Assembly (NCBI RefSeq): GCF_016906535.1
Contig: NC_057371.1
Span: forward strand, 2,232,001-2,296,000
DNA: 64,000 nucleotides
Direction of reading: 5' to 3'
DNA from: Rhizoctonia solani
Lineage: Eukaryota; Basidiomycota; Agaricomycetes; Cantharellales; Ceratobasidiaceae
The notes under the pieces are model-generated. The model ran no database searches, was not told where the DNA came from, and was given only the letters and a program-made list of their open reading frames with translations. This document shows, in pieces, positions 1-10,908 of the stretch. Every line of letters begins with the position of its first letter. Position 1 is the stretch's first letter. A program made the translations under genes and the position numbers.

Positions 1-529
1 GTGGGTACACACTAGTGAATGCAGGCGCTTACGGCCATACTACTGCTAACAGAGCTAATCTAACTAACTACTAAGGCTATACTACTTACCGCTTAAGGTG
101 GTATTCTACTATTATCTAATACAAGGGGGCCGGAGGCCTGGGAGGTGTGATAAGTGAGTTAAGGGGGCAACGTCTGAGAACTGCTAGGGGCTGGCTACTT
201 AGCTGGCTGGATGATCCTCCTCAATGAGTAGAGACAAGGTAAAATCAACTTGGTGATTCCAAGCAATTTCCCTGCTGTATATATAGACATAGGTGCGCTA
301 TTTACATGGTCTGTGCGCGTGGGAAAAGAAGTACATGATGAAAATAAGAAGCGTGCTGCAGGCTGCGCAGAAGCATGGATTTCTCCTAAGCGCCCTTGGC
401 ACGGCATCTTGGCATAATAAGCGCTGAGATCATGTGATTAAAAAAGTAAAGACAAAGAGTCCGTAAAAAATAGTAGAAATATCAGAAAATTCAGGCAAAT
501 CTAATGGTATAATTCAGGAGGTTGTAACA
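1..529 (-). repeat. Family-A LTR, cut by window edge
   Basis: Nearly complete family-A LTR in minus orientation; only about 16 bases of its outer end lie outside the window. It shares the GTGGGTACAC start region, the tatatata box, the GATCACGTGAT-like block and the terminal TGTAACA with the LTRs at 2811-3357 and 8487-9033. No family-A internal sequence follows it; the adjacent DNA is family-B pol, so this is probably a solo LTR that landed in the older pol fragment. Its target duplication cannot be checked because the other end is missing. Confidence 0.8.
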
Positions 530-2618
530 CTTAACCTTTAACCTCAATGGCAAAAAAGATGACGGAGACCTTCCTCATCTGTAATACCAGCTCACACTTG
601 GCCATCTTAGGACTAAAATGGTTAGGTGCACACAATCCTGAAATTGACTGGAGTAATTGCACCCTTGCTTTCCCCCACACGCCACCAGATCATGTGGCCA
701 TTGCTGAAGAAGAGGAAGCTGACAAAAACCCCTTAGAAGGAGTACCCTCCAAATACCACCAATATGCCAAAGTATTCAGAGAAGAAGAATTCAACAAGCT
801 TCCTCCCCATTGGCATTACAACATTGGAATAGAACTCACGGAAGAAGGACCACTCAACTTGCCCCTATATAGCATGACCAATGCCAAATCCCTAACACTT
901 AAGGACTGGCTCAGGGACAAGCTCAAAGCAGGGAAGATCCGTCCTAGCAAATCTTCCATCAGTTCCCCTGTGATGTTTGTCCCCAAGATGGATGGTTCCC
1001 GCTGCTTGGTTGTTGACTACCAACGTCTGAATAACTGGACCAAGAAAAATGTGTACCCGTTACCCCGTCCTGATGACCTCATGGCCCAGCTCCATGGTGC
1101 CAAGGTCTTTACTAAGCTAGACCTACAATGGGGTTACAACAACGTCTGGGTCAAGGAGGGCAATGAATGGAAGACTGCTTTCCGCACTAAGTACAGCCTG
1201 TACAAATCCCTGGTTATGACTTTTGGCTTAACAAATGCCCCCGCTGCCTTTCAGCACTTCATGAACAAGCTGTTCAAAGATTTACTGGATGTGTGCATCA
1301 TCATTCACCTCAATGACATCCTGATCTACTCAAAGGATGACGCAACCCACGCCCAGCACATCCATGAAGTTCTACAATGGTTAATGGAAAACCAACTGTT
1401 TTGCAAGGCCTCCAAGTGTACCTTCCATGTCACCTCAGTGGAATACCTAGGGATCATTGTCTTGGATAAGGGTTTTAGTCTGGATAAACTCAAAATCCAG
1501 GCAGTACAGGAGTGGCCAGTCCCCACCAAAGTCAAGGAAGTCCAATTGTTCCTAGGGTTTGCCAACTTCCTGCGTAGATTTGTTGCCAATTTCAGTCACA
1601 TAGCCAGGCTGTTACACAACTTAGTAAAGAAGGACACCCCCTGGAAATGGGAAACTAAGGAAGACAAAGTGTCATAAACAGAGGAAAATAGAACTAGCCG
1701 GAATTGAACCAGCTTGACCACTAAGCCATAGAGCCCTATTATTCCTCTGCTGACAACCCATGATTACACCTGCTACCCCCCAAATTTGGGCTTGGGCCAG
1801 CATGCAACCACTTGTACTGGTCATGTGACCGTGTCCAGGACACAAAGCCTTCCAAGGACTCAAAGAGGCCATCACCAGTGCGCCAGTACTCTGTCACGCC
1901 AACCCAGCCAAACCCTACTTCCTAGAAACGGATGCCTCCAGAGCAGCCTTGGGCTCTATACTGAGCCAACAACAAGAAGATGGGCGCTTACATCCTCTAG
2001 GGTTCCTGTCAGAATCATTCAAGGGTGCCAAGCAAAATTACAATACCCACAACAAGGAGCTCCTGGCAATCATCAGGTCCTTTGAGTACTGGTGCATATT
2101 CTTGGAGGGAACAGAACATCCAATCACCGTGTTCACAGATCATAGGAACCTTGAATATTGGAAAGAATCCCAGACTTTCAACCGTCACCATGCTAGATGA
2201 CATCTATTACTAGCAGGCTATAACTTCCAAATTGTCTACCAACCAGGGAAACAGTCTGGCAAACCAGACACCTTATCCTGCTGATCCAACCATGCAGATG
2301 TTCCACCCACCAACCAAACCATGTTGCCGGAACCTGTCTTTGCCAATACTGCTCTTGTTATACCAGAAAAGGAACTACAGCGCCAAATAGAATCATCCCT
2401 TGATCAGGATGAGTCCTTGGAAGAAATCTTACAGTTCCTACAAAACAAATCCAAGGCCCCCCCTTCCATCAAATGTGCATTCAAGGATTACAAGATGGAA
2501 GCAGGGTTGTTGTTTTACCAAGGGCGCATTGTAGTCCCCAATGTAGGAACCCTGAGGATGGACCTATTACAGATATTCCACAACAGTCCCCTGGCAGGTC
2601 ACCCTGGTAGACAGCAAA
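530..2618 (+). pseudogene. Decayed family-B Ty3/Gypsy pol fragment (B2)
   Basis: Remnant of a Ty3/Gypsy polyprotein related to B1 (18703-22133). It covers the region after the protease, reverse transcriptase ([22 protein letters not shown], and a degenerate catalytic box reading HLNDILIYS where the family has YLDDILIYS), RNase H, and the start of the integrase zinc-binding region ([10 protein letters not shown]). The catalytic box has lost its first aspartate (LNDI instead of LDDI), so the copy would be inactive even without its frame breaks. The frame is interrupted by a tRNA-derived insert at 1670-1841 and by stops near 2197 and 2283. The 3' end is cut by a family-B LTR at 2619 and the continuation of pol is not found on the other side of that LTR. 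Confidence 0.85.
1670..1841 (-). mobile_element. SINE-like tRNA-derived insertion
   Basis: A 172-bp block interrupts B2 pol and is flanked by ACAAAG at 1664-1669 and 1842-1847, consistent with a 6-bp target duplication. Alignment with B1 shows pol homology resuming directly after it. On the minus strand it has a pol III A box (TGGCTTAGTGG, 1728-1718) and a B box (GGTTCAATTCC, 1710-1700) only seven bases apart, as in a tRNA head lacking the anticodon arm. It also contains the palindrome CCCAAATTTGGG. No coding potential. Calling it a SINE is inference from the boxes and duplication. Confidence 0.6.
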
Positions 2619-2785
2619 TGTTGTAGACACACTTAATACCAGGGAATTTATTCCCATTTTCTCGGATTTAAACAAAGTTAAACGGACGACATTTTCAATC
2701 ACGTGACTTCGGCGCTTATATCATACGCTAAGCGCCAAGCCACGTCCCCATCCACGCTTACTCATCACACGTAGCCACCTCCACC
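2619..2785 (+). repeat. Old family-B LTR, left part
   Basis: Starts TGTTGTAGACAC and follows the family-B LTR up to GTAGCCACCTCCACC, where B1 is inserted. The LTR resumes at 30451 with CCACCTATGACATCATC. It is more diverged from the B1 LTRs than those are from each other, so it is the older copy. Flanks 2614-2618 (GCAAA) and 30825-30829 (CTCAG) do not match, so its own insertion has been rearranged or truncated. Confidence 0.85.
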
Positions 2786-2810
2786 TGTTGTAGACACAGT
2801 CAATACCAGG

Positions 2811-3357
2811 TGTCGTACACCACTGTAATGTGGGTACACGCTAATGGGGACGGGCGCTTGAGGCCGTACTACTACACTAGCTTATGTAAGGTAACTATCT
2901 AAGGCTATACTATCAGCGCTTAAGGCGCTCTACTTCTAACTACTGTCGGCAAAGGGGCCTGAGGCCTGGGAGGTGTGTTAGGTTAAAGGGGTGGTGAGCG
3001 TCTGAGAACTACTAGGGGCCGGCTACTTAGCTGGCTGACGACCTTCTCTAATGAGTAAGAGACAAGGTAAAATCGACTTGGGGTGTCCAAGCAATTTTCC
3101 TGCTGTATATATAGACAATACTGCTAACTACATGTGGTCTGTGCGTGTGTGAATAGAAGCCTACATGTGAAAAGAGAAGTGTGCTGCGGACTGCGCAGAA
3201 GCGTGGATTTTTCCCAAGCGCCCTTGGCACGGCATCTCGGCATAATAAGCGCCGAGATCACGTGATCAAAAAACAAAAGATAATGAGTCCGTAAAAAATA
3301 CTGGAAATATGAGAAAAATCGTGCGAGTTCAATGGTATATGTTAGGGGATTGTAACA
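2811..3357 (-). repeat. 3' LTR of A1
   Basis: 547-bp family-A LTR with TG...CA ends. Compared with 8487-9033 it has CG for TG at 2814-2815, CA for CG near 2956, CG for TG near 3238, and carries an extra ACTGCTAACTACAT but lacks a 13-bp duplicated GGC-rich unit. Confidence 0.93.
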
Positions 3358-3368
3358 TTGCCCCCCCC

Positions 3369-6300
3369 TTAAAGGCTCTTGGCGGCGTCACGAGCCTTTC
3401 TGAGTCTGGCCTGGTTGAAGCGCTTGATCTCTTCCTGGCTGTGTTTTAATAGCTCCTCGGGCTCCCAGGAGTTGTCCTCTGGACCGTAACCTTTCCATTT
3501 TATTAGGTAAAACCATTTTCCCCGTTGTCTCTTGGAATCAATGATCTGCTCTACCTCGTATTCTTCTTCTCCCTCTATTGTTTCAGGGGGAGGTTGTTCT
3601 GGAAATGGCTGGCTCGGGGCTTCGTGACTTTTGGACAATAACCCAACGTAGAAGACATTGTGGATTTTCAAGGTTTCCAGTAATTCTAGGCGGTAGGCAT
3701 GACTGGAGACCTTTTCAATGATTTTGAAGGGGCCAAGTCGTCTGGGGTCCAGCTTATTTGAATTGGTCCTTAATTCTACGTTCTTTCCGTCCAGCCAAAC
3801 CTTTTCTCCTACTGAATACTCTGGTATTGTTCCTTGGTTCTCGGCCATCCGTTCCTTGCTTAGTCTGAGGGCTGACTTGGCTTCTTTCCATTCCTGAGCT
3901 AGAGTATCTGCTACCTTATCTGCCTCTGGTACGTTGGCTGGGACATTGGAGGGGTTCATCACTGGATTCCTTCCGTAAACCAGTTCGAAGGGGGTTTTTC
4001 CTGTGGACGCGTGTTTGGCGTTATTATACGCATATTCTGCCAAGGGAAGCCAAGTGGCCCAGTCTGAGTGATTGGCTGCTACATATGACCTTAGGTAGAA
4101 TTCGATAAATTGATTAACCCTTTCTGTCTGTCCGTCGGATTCTGGGTGGTAAGCAGAGGAGAAGGAGGGTTTGATCCCCAACCTTTGGTAGAGTGCTTGG
4201 AGAAACTTTCCAGTGAATGTGGTTCCGCGGTCTGAGACGGTTTTGATTGGTAAGCCGTGGAGTTTCCAGATATGCGTTATGAATAAGTCCGCCAACCCTT
4301 TGGATGTGACCTTCTTGGATGTAGGGATGAAGTGCCCAAACTTTGAAAATGAATCAATAACCACAAGGATAGCATCATGGCCTTGGGACTTGGGGAACCC
4401 GGTGATGAAGTCGTACAATATAGTGTGAAAAGGATACGGTGGGACTTCCAGGGGTTTCAGAGCTATTACCGGTGCGCGGGCTCGTTGATTTGCTTGGCAA
4501 GTTGGGCAATGTTCCACCCATTCCTTGGCTGAGGATTTCATGCCTGGCCACCAGTAGTTTTGACTTAGGAGCTCTAGGGTTCTTTGCTGACCTGGGTGTC
4601 CTGCCAGGGGAGAGTCGTGAAATTCCTTCAGTAGTCTTTCTTTTAGGGGCTTGTGGTTGGGTACCACTAGTCTCCCACGATACCAGAGTAGGTCTTCCTC
4701 CCAGTCATATTCTTGGTATGCCTTTTGTATGGATGGCAGGGCGTTATCAGCGTCTTCTGTTAGAAACTGGATAATTTGTTCTAGGGAAGGGTCTTCTTTC
4801 AACCTGGAGCGTACTTTGGTGACAATCTCCAGCTCTTCTTCTGACGTGTTTGCAAAGACCTCTGTTGGAAGCATGACTTCTGGTTCCGGTGGTACATCCA
4901 GGTAATCCAATCGTCTGGATAGGGCGTCTGGTTTCCCTGACTGCTTTCCAGGGCGGTAGTGAATCTCAAAATTGAAGTCACTAAGGAAAATGCGCCATCT
5001 TGCGTGTCTTTGATTAAAGGTTTGTGCCTGCATCCAGTATTCCAGGTTTCTATGATCTGTGAAAACCTGAATTGATTTTTCCGTAGCCTCCAGGAAGATT
5101 CGCCATTCCTCTAGTGCTTTAATGATAGCTAATAATTCTTTGTCGTGCGTATCATAGTTAGCCTCGGCGCCTGAGAAGGACTTAGACATGTATGCAATTG
5201 GATGGAGTTGGTTATCCTCTCCTTGTTGACTCAGTATGGCTCCCATGGCTACCCCTGATGCGTCCGTCTCTAGGTAATAGGGCAGTTTTGGGTTGGAGTG
5301 AATAAGAACCGGGGATCTGGTGACAAGGGTTTTTAATTCCTGGAATGCAGCTTCCTCTGGATTGTCCCATGACCAGGGGGTTTCCTTCTTTGTGAGATTA
5401 TGGAGGGGGCGTGCCACCAAGCTGAAGTTGGGGATGAAACGACGGAGGTAGTTGACAAAACCTAAAAATGCTTGGACCTGCTTAACTGTTTTAGGTTGGG
5501 GCCATGACGTGACCGCCTCAATCTTCTTCTGATCCATGGAGAAGCCCGCCGGGGATATGACAATGCCAAGGTAATCAACGGTAGTGACGTGGAAGTGGCA
5601 CTTGGAGAGTTTACAAAACAACTGGTTTCTCATTAGTCTTGATAGGACTTCCCTAACGTGTTCAGGGTGCTTTTTGGGGTCTTCTGAGAAAATGAGGATG
5701 TCATCCAAGTAAATTATCACTGTGACGTCAATGAGGTCCCTGAACAAGTCATTCATGAAGTGCTGAAATGCTGCCAGGGCGTTTGTAAGACCAAAGGGCA
5801 TGACCAAGTACTCAAATAACCCATATTTGGTGCGGAAGGCTGTCTTCCATTCATCACCTTCCTTGATCCGGACGTTATTATAACCCCAATGCAGGTCTAG
5901 CTTGGTGAATAGTTTGGCGTTCCTGAGTTTGGCCATGAGGTCATCCTGCCTTGGTAGAGGGTAAACATTTTTATGGGTTACGTCATTGAGCTTTTGGTAA
6001 TCCACAACTAGCCTGAGAGATCCATCTGCCTTTTTCACAAACATGACCGGGGCGCCTGCCAAGGAGGTACTAGGGCGGATCTTGCCTGTTGCCAGTTCCT
6101 TGTCGATGTGTTGCTTTAGCGCTTTGGATTCTGCATTGGTCATGCCGTAAATGGGTCCGGGAGAAAGCTTGGCATCGGGCAGGAGATTGATGGCTATATC
6201 ATATTCCTGATGTGGGGGAAGCACCTTGAATTCTTCTTCGCCAAAGACTTTAGCAAATTCATGGTATTGCTTTGGGAGGTCTGACAAGGGGTTAGAGTCT

Positions 6301-6778
6301 GCTTCTTCTTCCGAGGCTATCTGGACTTGGTCTGGGAAGGTGACGGTGCCTAGATTCCAGTCTATGAGGGGTGACTCCTGAGTGAGCCATGTCATGCCAA
6401 GTATGGCGGGTGTGTTCCCAATGGGGCAGACTAAGAAGGGGATGGAGTGTGTATGGCCATTGGCCAAACCGTGAGATGAACTTGGTGCCAAATGCGACCA
6501 GTCTGAGAGATTGTACCATCTAGCATTCTCACAACTTGTGGGTTTTCGAGTTGGGTTTTTGGGATTTTTAATTTTTCCACAATCGATGGGGAAATAAAAT
6601 TTGATGTGGCTCCGGAATCTATGAGTGTTTTGAGGGGTTCTGCCGGGGAATTTTGGACATATAGATCAATAAATAAGAGGGGTTTTTTATTTGAGTCTAG
6701 AGCAAGAGATACAAATTCAAAACTATCTAGATTGTCCAATTTGGGAGTTGGGGGCTTGGCAGCAGTCCTTGACCTCAT
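3369..6778 (-). pseudogene. A1 pol: protease-RT-RNase H-integrase-chromodomain
   Basis: Polyprotein of a chromovirus. From 6778 downward: aspartic protease ([12 protein letters not shown]), reverse transcriptase (YLDDILIFS), RNase H, integrase with HHCC domain ([10 protein letters not shown] ... CPTCQANQ) and DDE core (YDFITGFPKS ... DRGTTFTG ... HPESDGQTERVNQ), and a C-terminal chromodomain (EYEVEQIIDSKRQRGKWFYL). A single-base loss near 6464 separates the protease part (6431-6778) from a clean 1040-codon frame (3369-6491). Apart from that break all catalytic motifs are present. The ATG at 6778 overlaps the gag stop as ATGA. The TAA lies directly before the polypurine tract. Confidence 0.93.
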
Positions 6779-8110
6779 TCTTTTCCCGATTCGTCCTCAG
6801 CCACCTTGGCTACTTCTTTAACTGTGGCTTTCCAGCCATTTGGGCACTGCTTGATTCCGTGGCCCTTCTGACCGCATTTGACGCATAGCCCTGATGCGCG
6901 GCAACAATCCCTTTCCTCCGGGGTGACATAGTTGGGGTCCTTGGATAAACGGACCCTGGTGGTAGTGGTGGAGGTAGAGGTGGTTGTGGCAACCGGAGCC
7001 TTGGTGGAAGCCTTCTTGGGGCGGTTTTCCTTGTTCTCCCGACGAGTGTTGTCAATCTTGACCAAGGCGGCAAATATGGCCTCCAGGTCATTGTCGGGAA
7101 TGTTGTCCTTGGTGGACAGGAGTTCTTTCACCTTCCAGTGAAGACCGCACGTAAACTGGGCAATGTACGCCTCAGTGTTCCAGTCAAGTTCCGCCATGAG
7201 ATTGCGGAATTCTGTGACGTACTCAGACGTGGTGGTGGTCTGAGTCAACGCGGCAATCTTCCTGGCGGCCGCCCTCTTGCATCTGGGTTGGCAAAGGCTT
7301 CTTTAAATTTGGCCATTAAGGCCGGGATGGTAGTGGGGGGATTTCCCTTGCCCTTGATAATAGTCCCAATAATGGGGAGAGCCCAGTCGGCAGCTTTATC
7401 TGTCATGTGGTATAGAATCCACACAACCATTTGTTCCTCTTCATTGAATTGATCTCGATGAAGCGCAACCCACAGCAGCATACGGTCTAGCCACTGGGTT
7501 GCCTTCCGTCCCCTGGAGTCTCCCTTGTATGGATCTGGGAGCTCCATTTTGGGTTGCTTTACGCTGGACCCTGAGTCGAATGGGGTGAGGGAGCTGAGGC
7601 TCCGTTTAGGCGTGTCGCAAGGCTCCCTTTTAGGGGCTCGCCTGGGTTCTTCCTCTTCTTCTGAGTCAAAGCCCGTTCCTCTTGATGGGCGGAAAGGGGC
7701 CTTGAGTCCAGGCCTAACCGTTCCTGGAGTGTGGGCTTCCCCTCCTGAGTGGGTAGGAGGGGTGACAGGCCCAGTCAATGGGCCAGGCTTAGTTTGGGCT
7801 CCGCCCTGATCCTTGTCTCCAACAGGTCGTTGGTCTTCTTGCATATGGCTTTGAGCTCAGAGAGCTGTTGGCCTTGAGTGTGGATTTGGGCCTGCAAGGA
7901 CCCAACTTGGCTGGTGAGGGTTTGGATAGCCTCAAGGAGAGAGGCAAGGGTTGGCTCCGGTTCCATTCCGGGCAGGTGTTGCGGAGGGGGTGATGGGCCG
8001 CAAGAGGGTGGTTGGGAACAGGCTGCCACGGAACGTTGGCTGGAACGGCTGGTAGGGCGGGAGTAGGGGTGAGGGACGCCAGAGCGTGTGGATGGAATAA
8101 TGGATACGGC
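6775..8110 (-). pseudogene. A1 gag with CCHC zinc knuckle
   Basis: Capsid/nucleocapsid precursor. It opens with a coiled-coil-like segment (LLEAIQTLTSQVGSLQAQI), then a Pro/Gly-rich linker, a capsid-like region (KATQWLDRMLLWVALHRDQF ... YVTEFRNLMAEL) and a CCHC knuckle (CVKCGQKGHGIKQC) near the end. Two one-base losses relative to the sibling A2 (near 7825 and 7278) split it into three frames. No ATG is evident at the 5' end; the first codons of the open frame lie upstream of 8029. The gag stop overlaps the pol ATG. Confidence 0.85.
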
Positions 8111-8469
8111 GTGGGGAAGGTAGGTGCCTGATACAGGACTTATGAGCGGTTTTTACGCAGTGTGTATATGCTAAACCCTTGCGTCAAATACCTAGCGTTG
8201 GACAATCCCTACAGTAAATCAACAGATCTGGCGATTGTGATATGAGCGGGTTTTTTGCAAGCGGGTACTTCAGCTGACTAGGGTCGCTAACTGCAGAGTT
8301 CCAGCGAAACTTGTGGTATGCGGACGATAGGACTCGTTAGCCTTATAGCAATTTGGTACTACATGGGGGTGGGGGACTTTTGATTATTATGTCCCACAAG
8401 GTAGCCCCGATCACGGTTTTTTCCCTTGTGCTAGTACTAGGAGTCTTCTTGTTTGTTGATCAAGCCTAC
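8111..8469. other. A1 5' untranslated leader
   Basis: About 360 bases between gag and the primer-binding site of A1. It carries no open frame of note. The corresponding leader of A2 (28560-28893) is clearly related, and the leaders of B1 and D share the segment TATAGCAATTTGGTA or its reverse complement, hinting at a conserved packaging or folding element. Confidence 0.5.
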
Positions 8470-8486
8470 AAGAAGTCATTTTACAA
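8470..8486 (-). other. A1 primer-binding site (self-priming type)
   Basis: Read on minus directly after the 5' LTR: TT then GTAAAATGACTT. The expected start of the element RNA, within the LTR at 8756-8743, is the complement of GTAAAATCGACTT, so the match has one missing base. The intact form is seen in A2. Confidence 0.7.
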
Positions 8487-9033
8487 TGTTGTACACCACT
8501 GTAATGTGGGTACACGCTAATGGGGACGGGCGCTTGAGGCCGTACTACTACACTAGCTTATGTAAGGTAACTATCTAAGGCTATACTATCAGCGCTTAAG
8601 GCGCTCTACTTCTAACTACTGTCGGCGAAGGGGCCTGAGGCCTGGGAGGTGTGTTAGGTTAAAGGGGTGGTGAGCGTCTGAGAACTACTAGGGGCCGGCT
8701 ACTTAGCTGGCTGACGACCTTCTCTAATGAGTAAGAGACAAGGTAAAATCGACTTGGGGTGTCCAAGCAATTTTCTGCTGTATATATAGACAATGTGGTC
8801 TGTGCGTGTGTGTGAATAGAAGCCTACATGTGAAAAGAGAAGTGTGCTGCGGACTGCGCAGAAGCGTGGATTTTTCCCAAGCGCCCTTGGCACGGCATCT
8901 TGGCGCGGCATCTTGGCATAATAAGCGCCGAGATCACGTGATCAAAAAACAAAAGATAATGAGTCCGTAAAAAATACTGGAAATATGAGAAAAATCGTGC
9001 GAGTTCAATGGTATATGTTAGGGGATTGTAACA
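8487..9033 (-). repeat. 5' LTR of A1
   Basis: 547 bp, TG...CA ends. Contains the palindrome GATCACGTGATC (8932-8943) near its upstream end, a tatatata box, and the R start about 33 nt later. Next to it is B1 LTR sequence resumed at the duplicated CCAGG. Confidence 0.93.
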
Positions 9034-9582
9034 CCAGGGAATTTATTCCCATTTTCTCGATTTTGAACAAAGACAAACGGACAACATTTTTGATCACGTG
9101 ACCTTGGCGCTCATATCATACGCTAAGCGCCAAGCCACATCCCCTTCCGCGCTTAATCAGCATACGTAGCCACCTCCACCTGATGACATCACTATGACAC
9201 GTCAGTGACACGTATGCATGAGTAAGACCAACTGCGGAGCAGGGTTCTTATTTGTTATGGTATTGGATATAATGTATTTGTAATTAGCACTTCTATAGAA
9301 TATATAAGGAGGCCAACCGACCATGGTAACACCCAGGTCAATTACCTCTTGTTGCACTCCACACACTGTACAAGGCCTTACAGCCAGTAATCACTTAGTC
9401 ACACGCCTTAAGCGTTGCCCTCACTGTACTTAGGTAGCTTGTCAACGCCTTATAGCGTCTGGTTGCTGTAGTTAGTTAGCTTGTTGTTGTAGGTAGCCCC
9501 CTCACCGCCTTACGCGGTTATACTTAGTTCTATACGGCCACAAGCGCCGCTGCCTTGACGCCCCTTAAGGACGTCTAGGACA
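9034..9582 (+). repeat. B1 5' LTR, main part
   Basis: Continues from 2786-2810 after the A1 insertion and ends ACGTCTAGGACA. It carries GATCACGTGA (9092-9101), a following GGCGCT...AGCGCC inverted repeat, and a TATATAA box. It differs from the 3' LTR at 11 CpG sites and one other substitution, with four small indels. Confidence 0.93.
9301..9347 (+). promoter_or_regulatory. B1 LTR TATA box and inferred RNA start
   Basis: TATATAA at 9301-9307 is followed 34 nt later by AGGTCAATTACCT (9335-9347). That stretch is the exact reverse complement of the primer-binding site at 9585-9597, which places the transcript start at about 9335. Confidence 0.75.
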
Positions 9583-9597
9583 CTAGGTAATTGACCT
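9583..9597 (+). other. B1 primer-binding site (self-priming type)
   Basis: Directly after the LTR: CT then AGGTAATTGACCT, an exact 13-nt complement of the predicted 5' end of the element's own RNA (9335-9347). This is the Tf1/sushi arrangement rather than a tRNA primer. Confidence 0.8.
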
Positions 9598-10069
9598 TAA
9601 GTTGGTTGCAAACCGTGCCACTAGCACACCCATCACTTAGCTCAACAACAAGAAGGCCCCTAGTACTAGCACAAGGGAAATCAGGTGATTGGGATTGCCT
9701 TTTGCTGTCAATAATCAAACCAGCGTTGTCCCCACCTAGTACCAAATTGCTATAAGGCTAACGGGTTCTAATTGTCCGCATACCACCGGTCGCCGCACCT
9801 TTTGTTAGCAACCCTAGACAGCCAATCCACCCGCTTGCAGAAGCACTGCCCCGCATCACGCCCATCCACGGCAGTTGATCAGGGTAAGAACTGTCCAACA
9901 CTAGGCCGGTTGAGGCAAGGGTTTAGCGTATACATATGATAAAGCGCTCATAAGTCCTGATATAGGCACCCACTAGTCCCCCACACCTTCCACCATTACC
10001 TCCCGCACTCCCCCTTGTTCTTCTTCCCGGGCATCTACCCACGCTGGCCGGTCATACCCTACACATCCA
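9598..10069. other. B1 5' untranslated leader
   Basis: 472 bases between the primer site and the gag ATG. No open frame seen. It shares TATAGCAATTTGGTA-type sequence (here in reverse complement, near 9743) with the leaders of the family-A elements. Confidence 0.55.
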
Positions 10070-10659
10070 ATGGCAACCCGCTCCCGGCCACCCTCTCAAG
10101 CCCGCTCCCCTATCAATCAAGGGGAGTTGGGACCCTTCCTTCCGCCAGCCTCCCCTGAGCTCGGCAAAGTATCACTTGAGCGGGTCATCCGCCTTCTTTG
10201 GGGGCTCCAATCCCAAGTTGACCGCATCAAGCGGACCCTCTTGGAACAAGCTGAAGTTAGCCAAGAGGTTCAAACCAACGTCGAGAATATCTTGCAAGCC
10301 GTCAATACTGTCAAGGATGGGCTTGCCCAACTCCAGCAACCCCAGGGTCCCCACACCCCAGAAGAACAAAAACCCCCTGCGGTCAAGGAAACTCCCAGGG
10401 CCGCGCCCAAAGCCAAGCCTATTGGCAAGGCTCAACCATTCCTTGGGGCCCCAGCCCCTATCATCTCCACAGGGGCTCCCAGGCACAACCCCCTCTCACT
10501 CTTCAACCCATACCCTTCCTCCTCCTTCCCTTTGGGACCGGCTCCAGCCCCCCAAGGACCTCCACCAGCGCCTATTGTCACCCCAGCGCAGCCTCCAGCC
10601 CCCTCCACTGTAAAAGTGGACCACCCAGATGCCTTCAAAGGCAAAATTGGCTTGGAGGC
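10070..10659 (+). pseudogene. B1 gag, 5' part (split by A3)
   Basis: N-terminal half of family-B gag beginning at ATG 10070. It has a short coiled coil (VDRIKRTLLEQAEVSQEVQ), a Pro/Ala-rich linker and the start of the capsid region (VDHPDAFKGKIGLEA). The frame then runs into the family-A LTR A3. The capsid resumes at 17941 with KQWLTRMLAWVRLNKRQF, in register once the GAGGC duplication is removed. Confidence 0.9.
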
Positions 10660-10908
10660 TGTTATAACCTCCTAACATATACCATTAGAATCGCCTGAAT
10701 TTTCTATTATTTTTAGTATTTTTACGGACTTAATATCTCATGTTTTTTGATCACGTGATCTCGGCGCTTAGTATGCCGAGATGCCGCGCCAAGATGCCGT
10801 GCCAAGGGCGCTTAGGAGAAATCCACGCTTCTGCGCAGCCCGCAGCACGCTTCTCATTTGTCCTCTGTACTTCTTTCTCTCACGCGCACAGACCATGTAG
10901 ATAGTGCG

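Larger units (their letters stand above)
2811..9033 (-). mobile_element. Full-length Ty3/Gypsy element A1
   Basis: Family-A chromovirus, 6223 bp, minus strand, flanked by the target duplication CCAGG (2806-2810 and 9034-9038) inside the 5' LTR of B1. LTRs of 547 bp lie at 2811-3357 (3' LTR) and 8487-9033 (5' LTR). A polypurine tract (AAGGGGGGGGCAA, read on minus) abuts the 3' LTR and a self-priming site abuts the 5' LTR. The LTRs differ at three base positions, all CpG transitions, plus four small indels. Pol is open for 1040 codons, so this is among the youngest insertions in the window. Confidence 0.95.

Noticed and set aside
1326..1589. Minus-strand frames inside retrotransposon pol
   Set aside because: Antisense shadows of RT/RNase H coding.
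2781..2790. Family-B LTR starting at TGTAG (2789)
   Set aside because: Starting there gives non-matching flanks. Starting at TGTTGTAG (2786) gives the exact CCACC duplication and agrees with the copy at 2619.
3048..3230. Repeated 60-70 codon frames such as MPRALGKNPRFCAVRSTLLF in several LTRs
   Set aside because: They recur at the same place in every family-A LTR (also near 8699, 23476, 29151) and overlap the TATA box and R region; they are by-products of LTR sequence, not genes.
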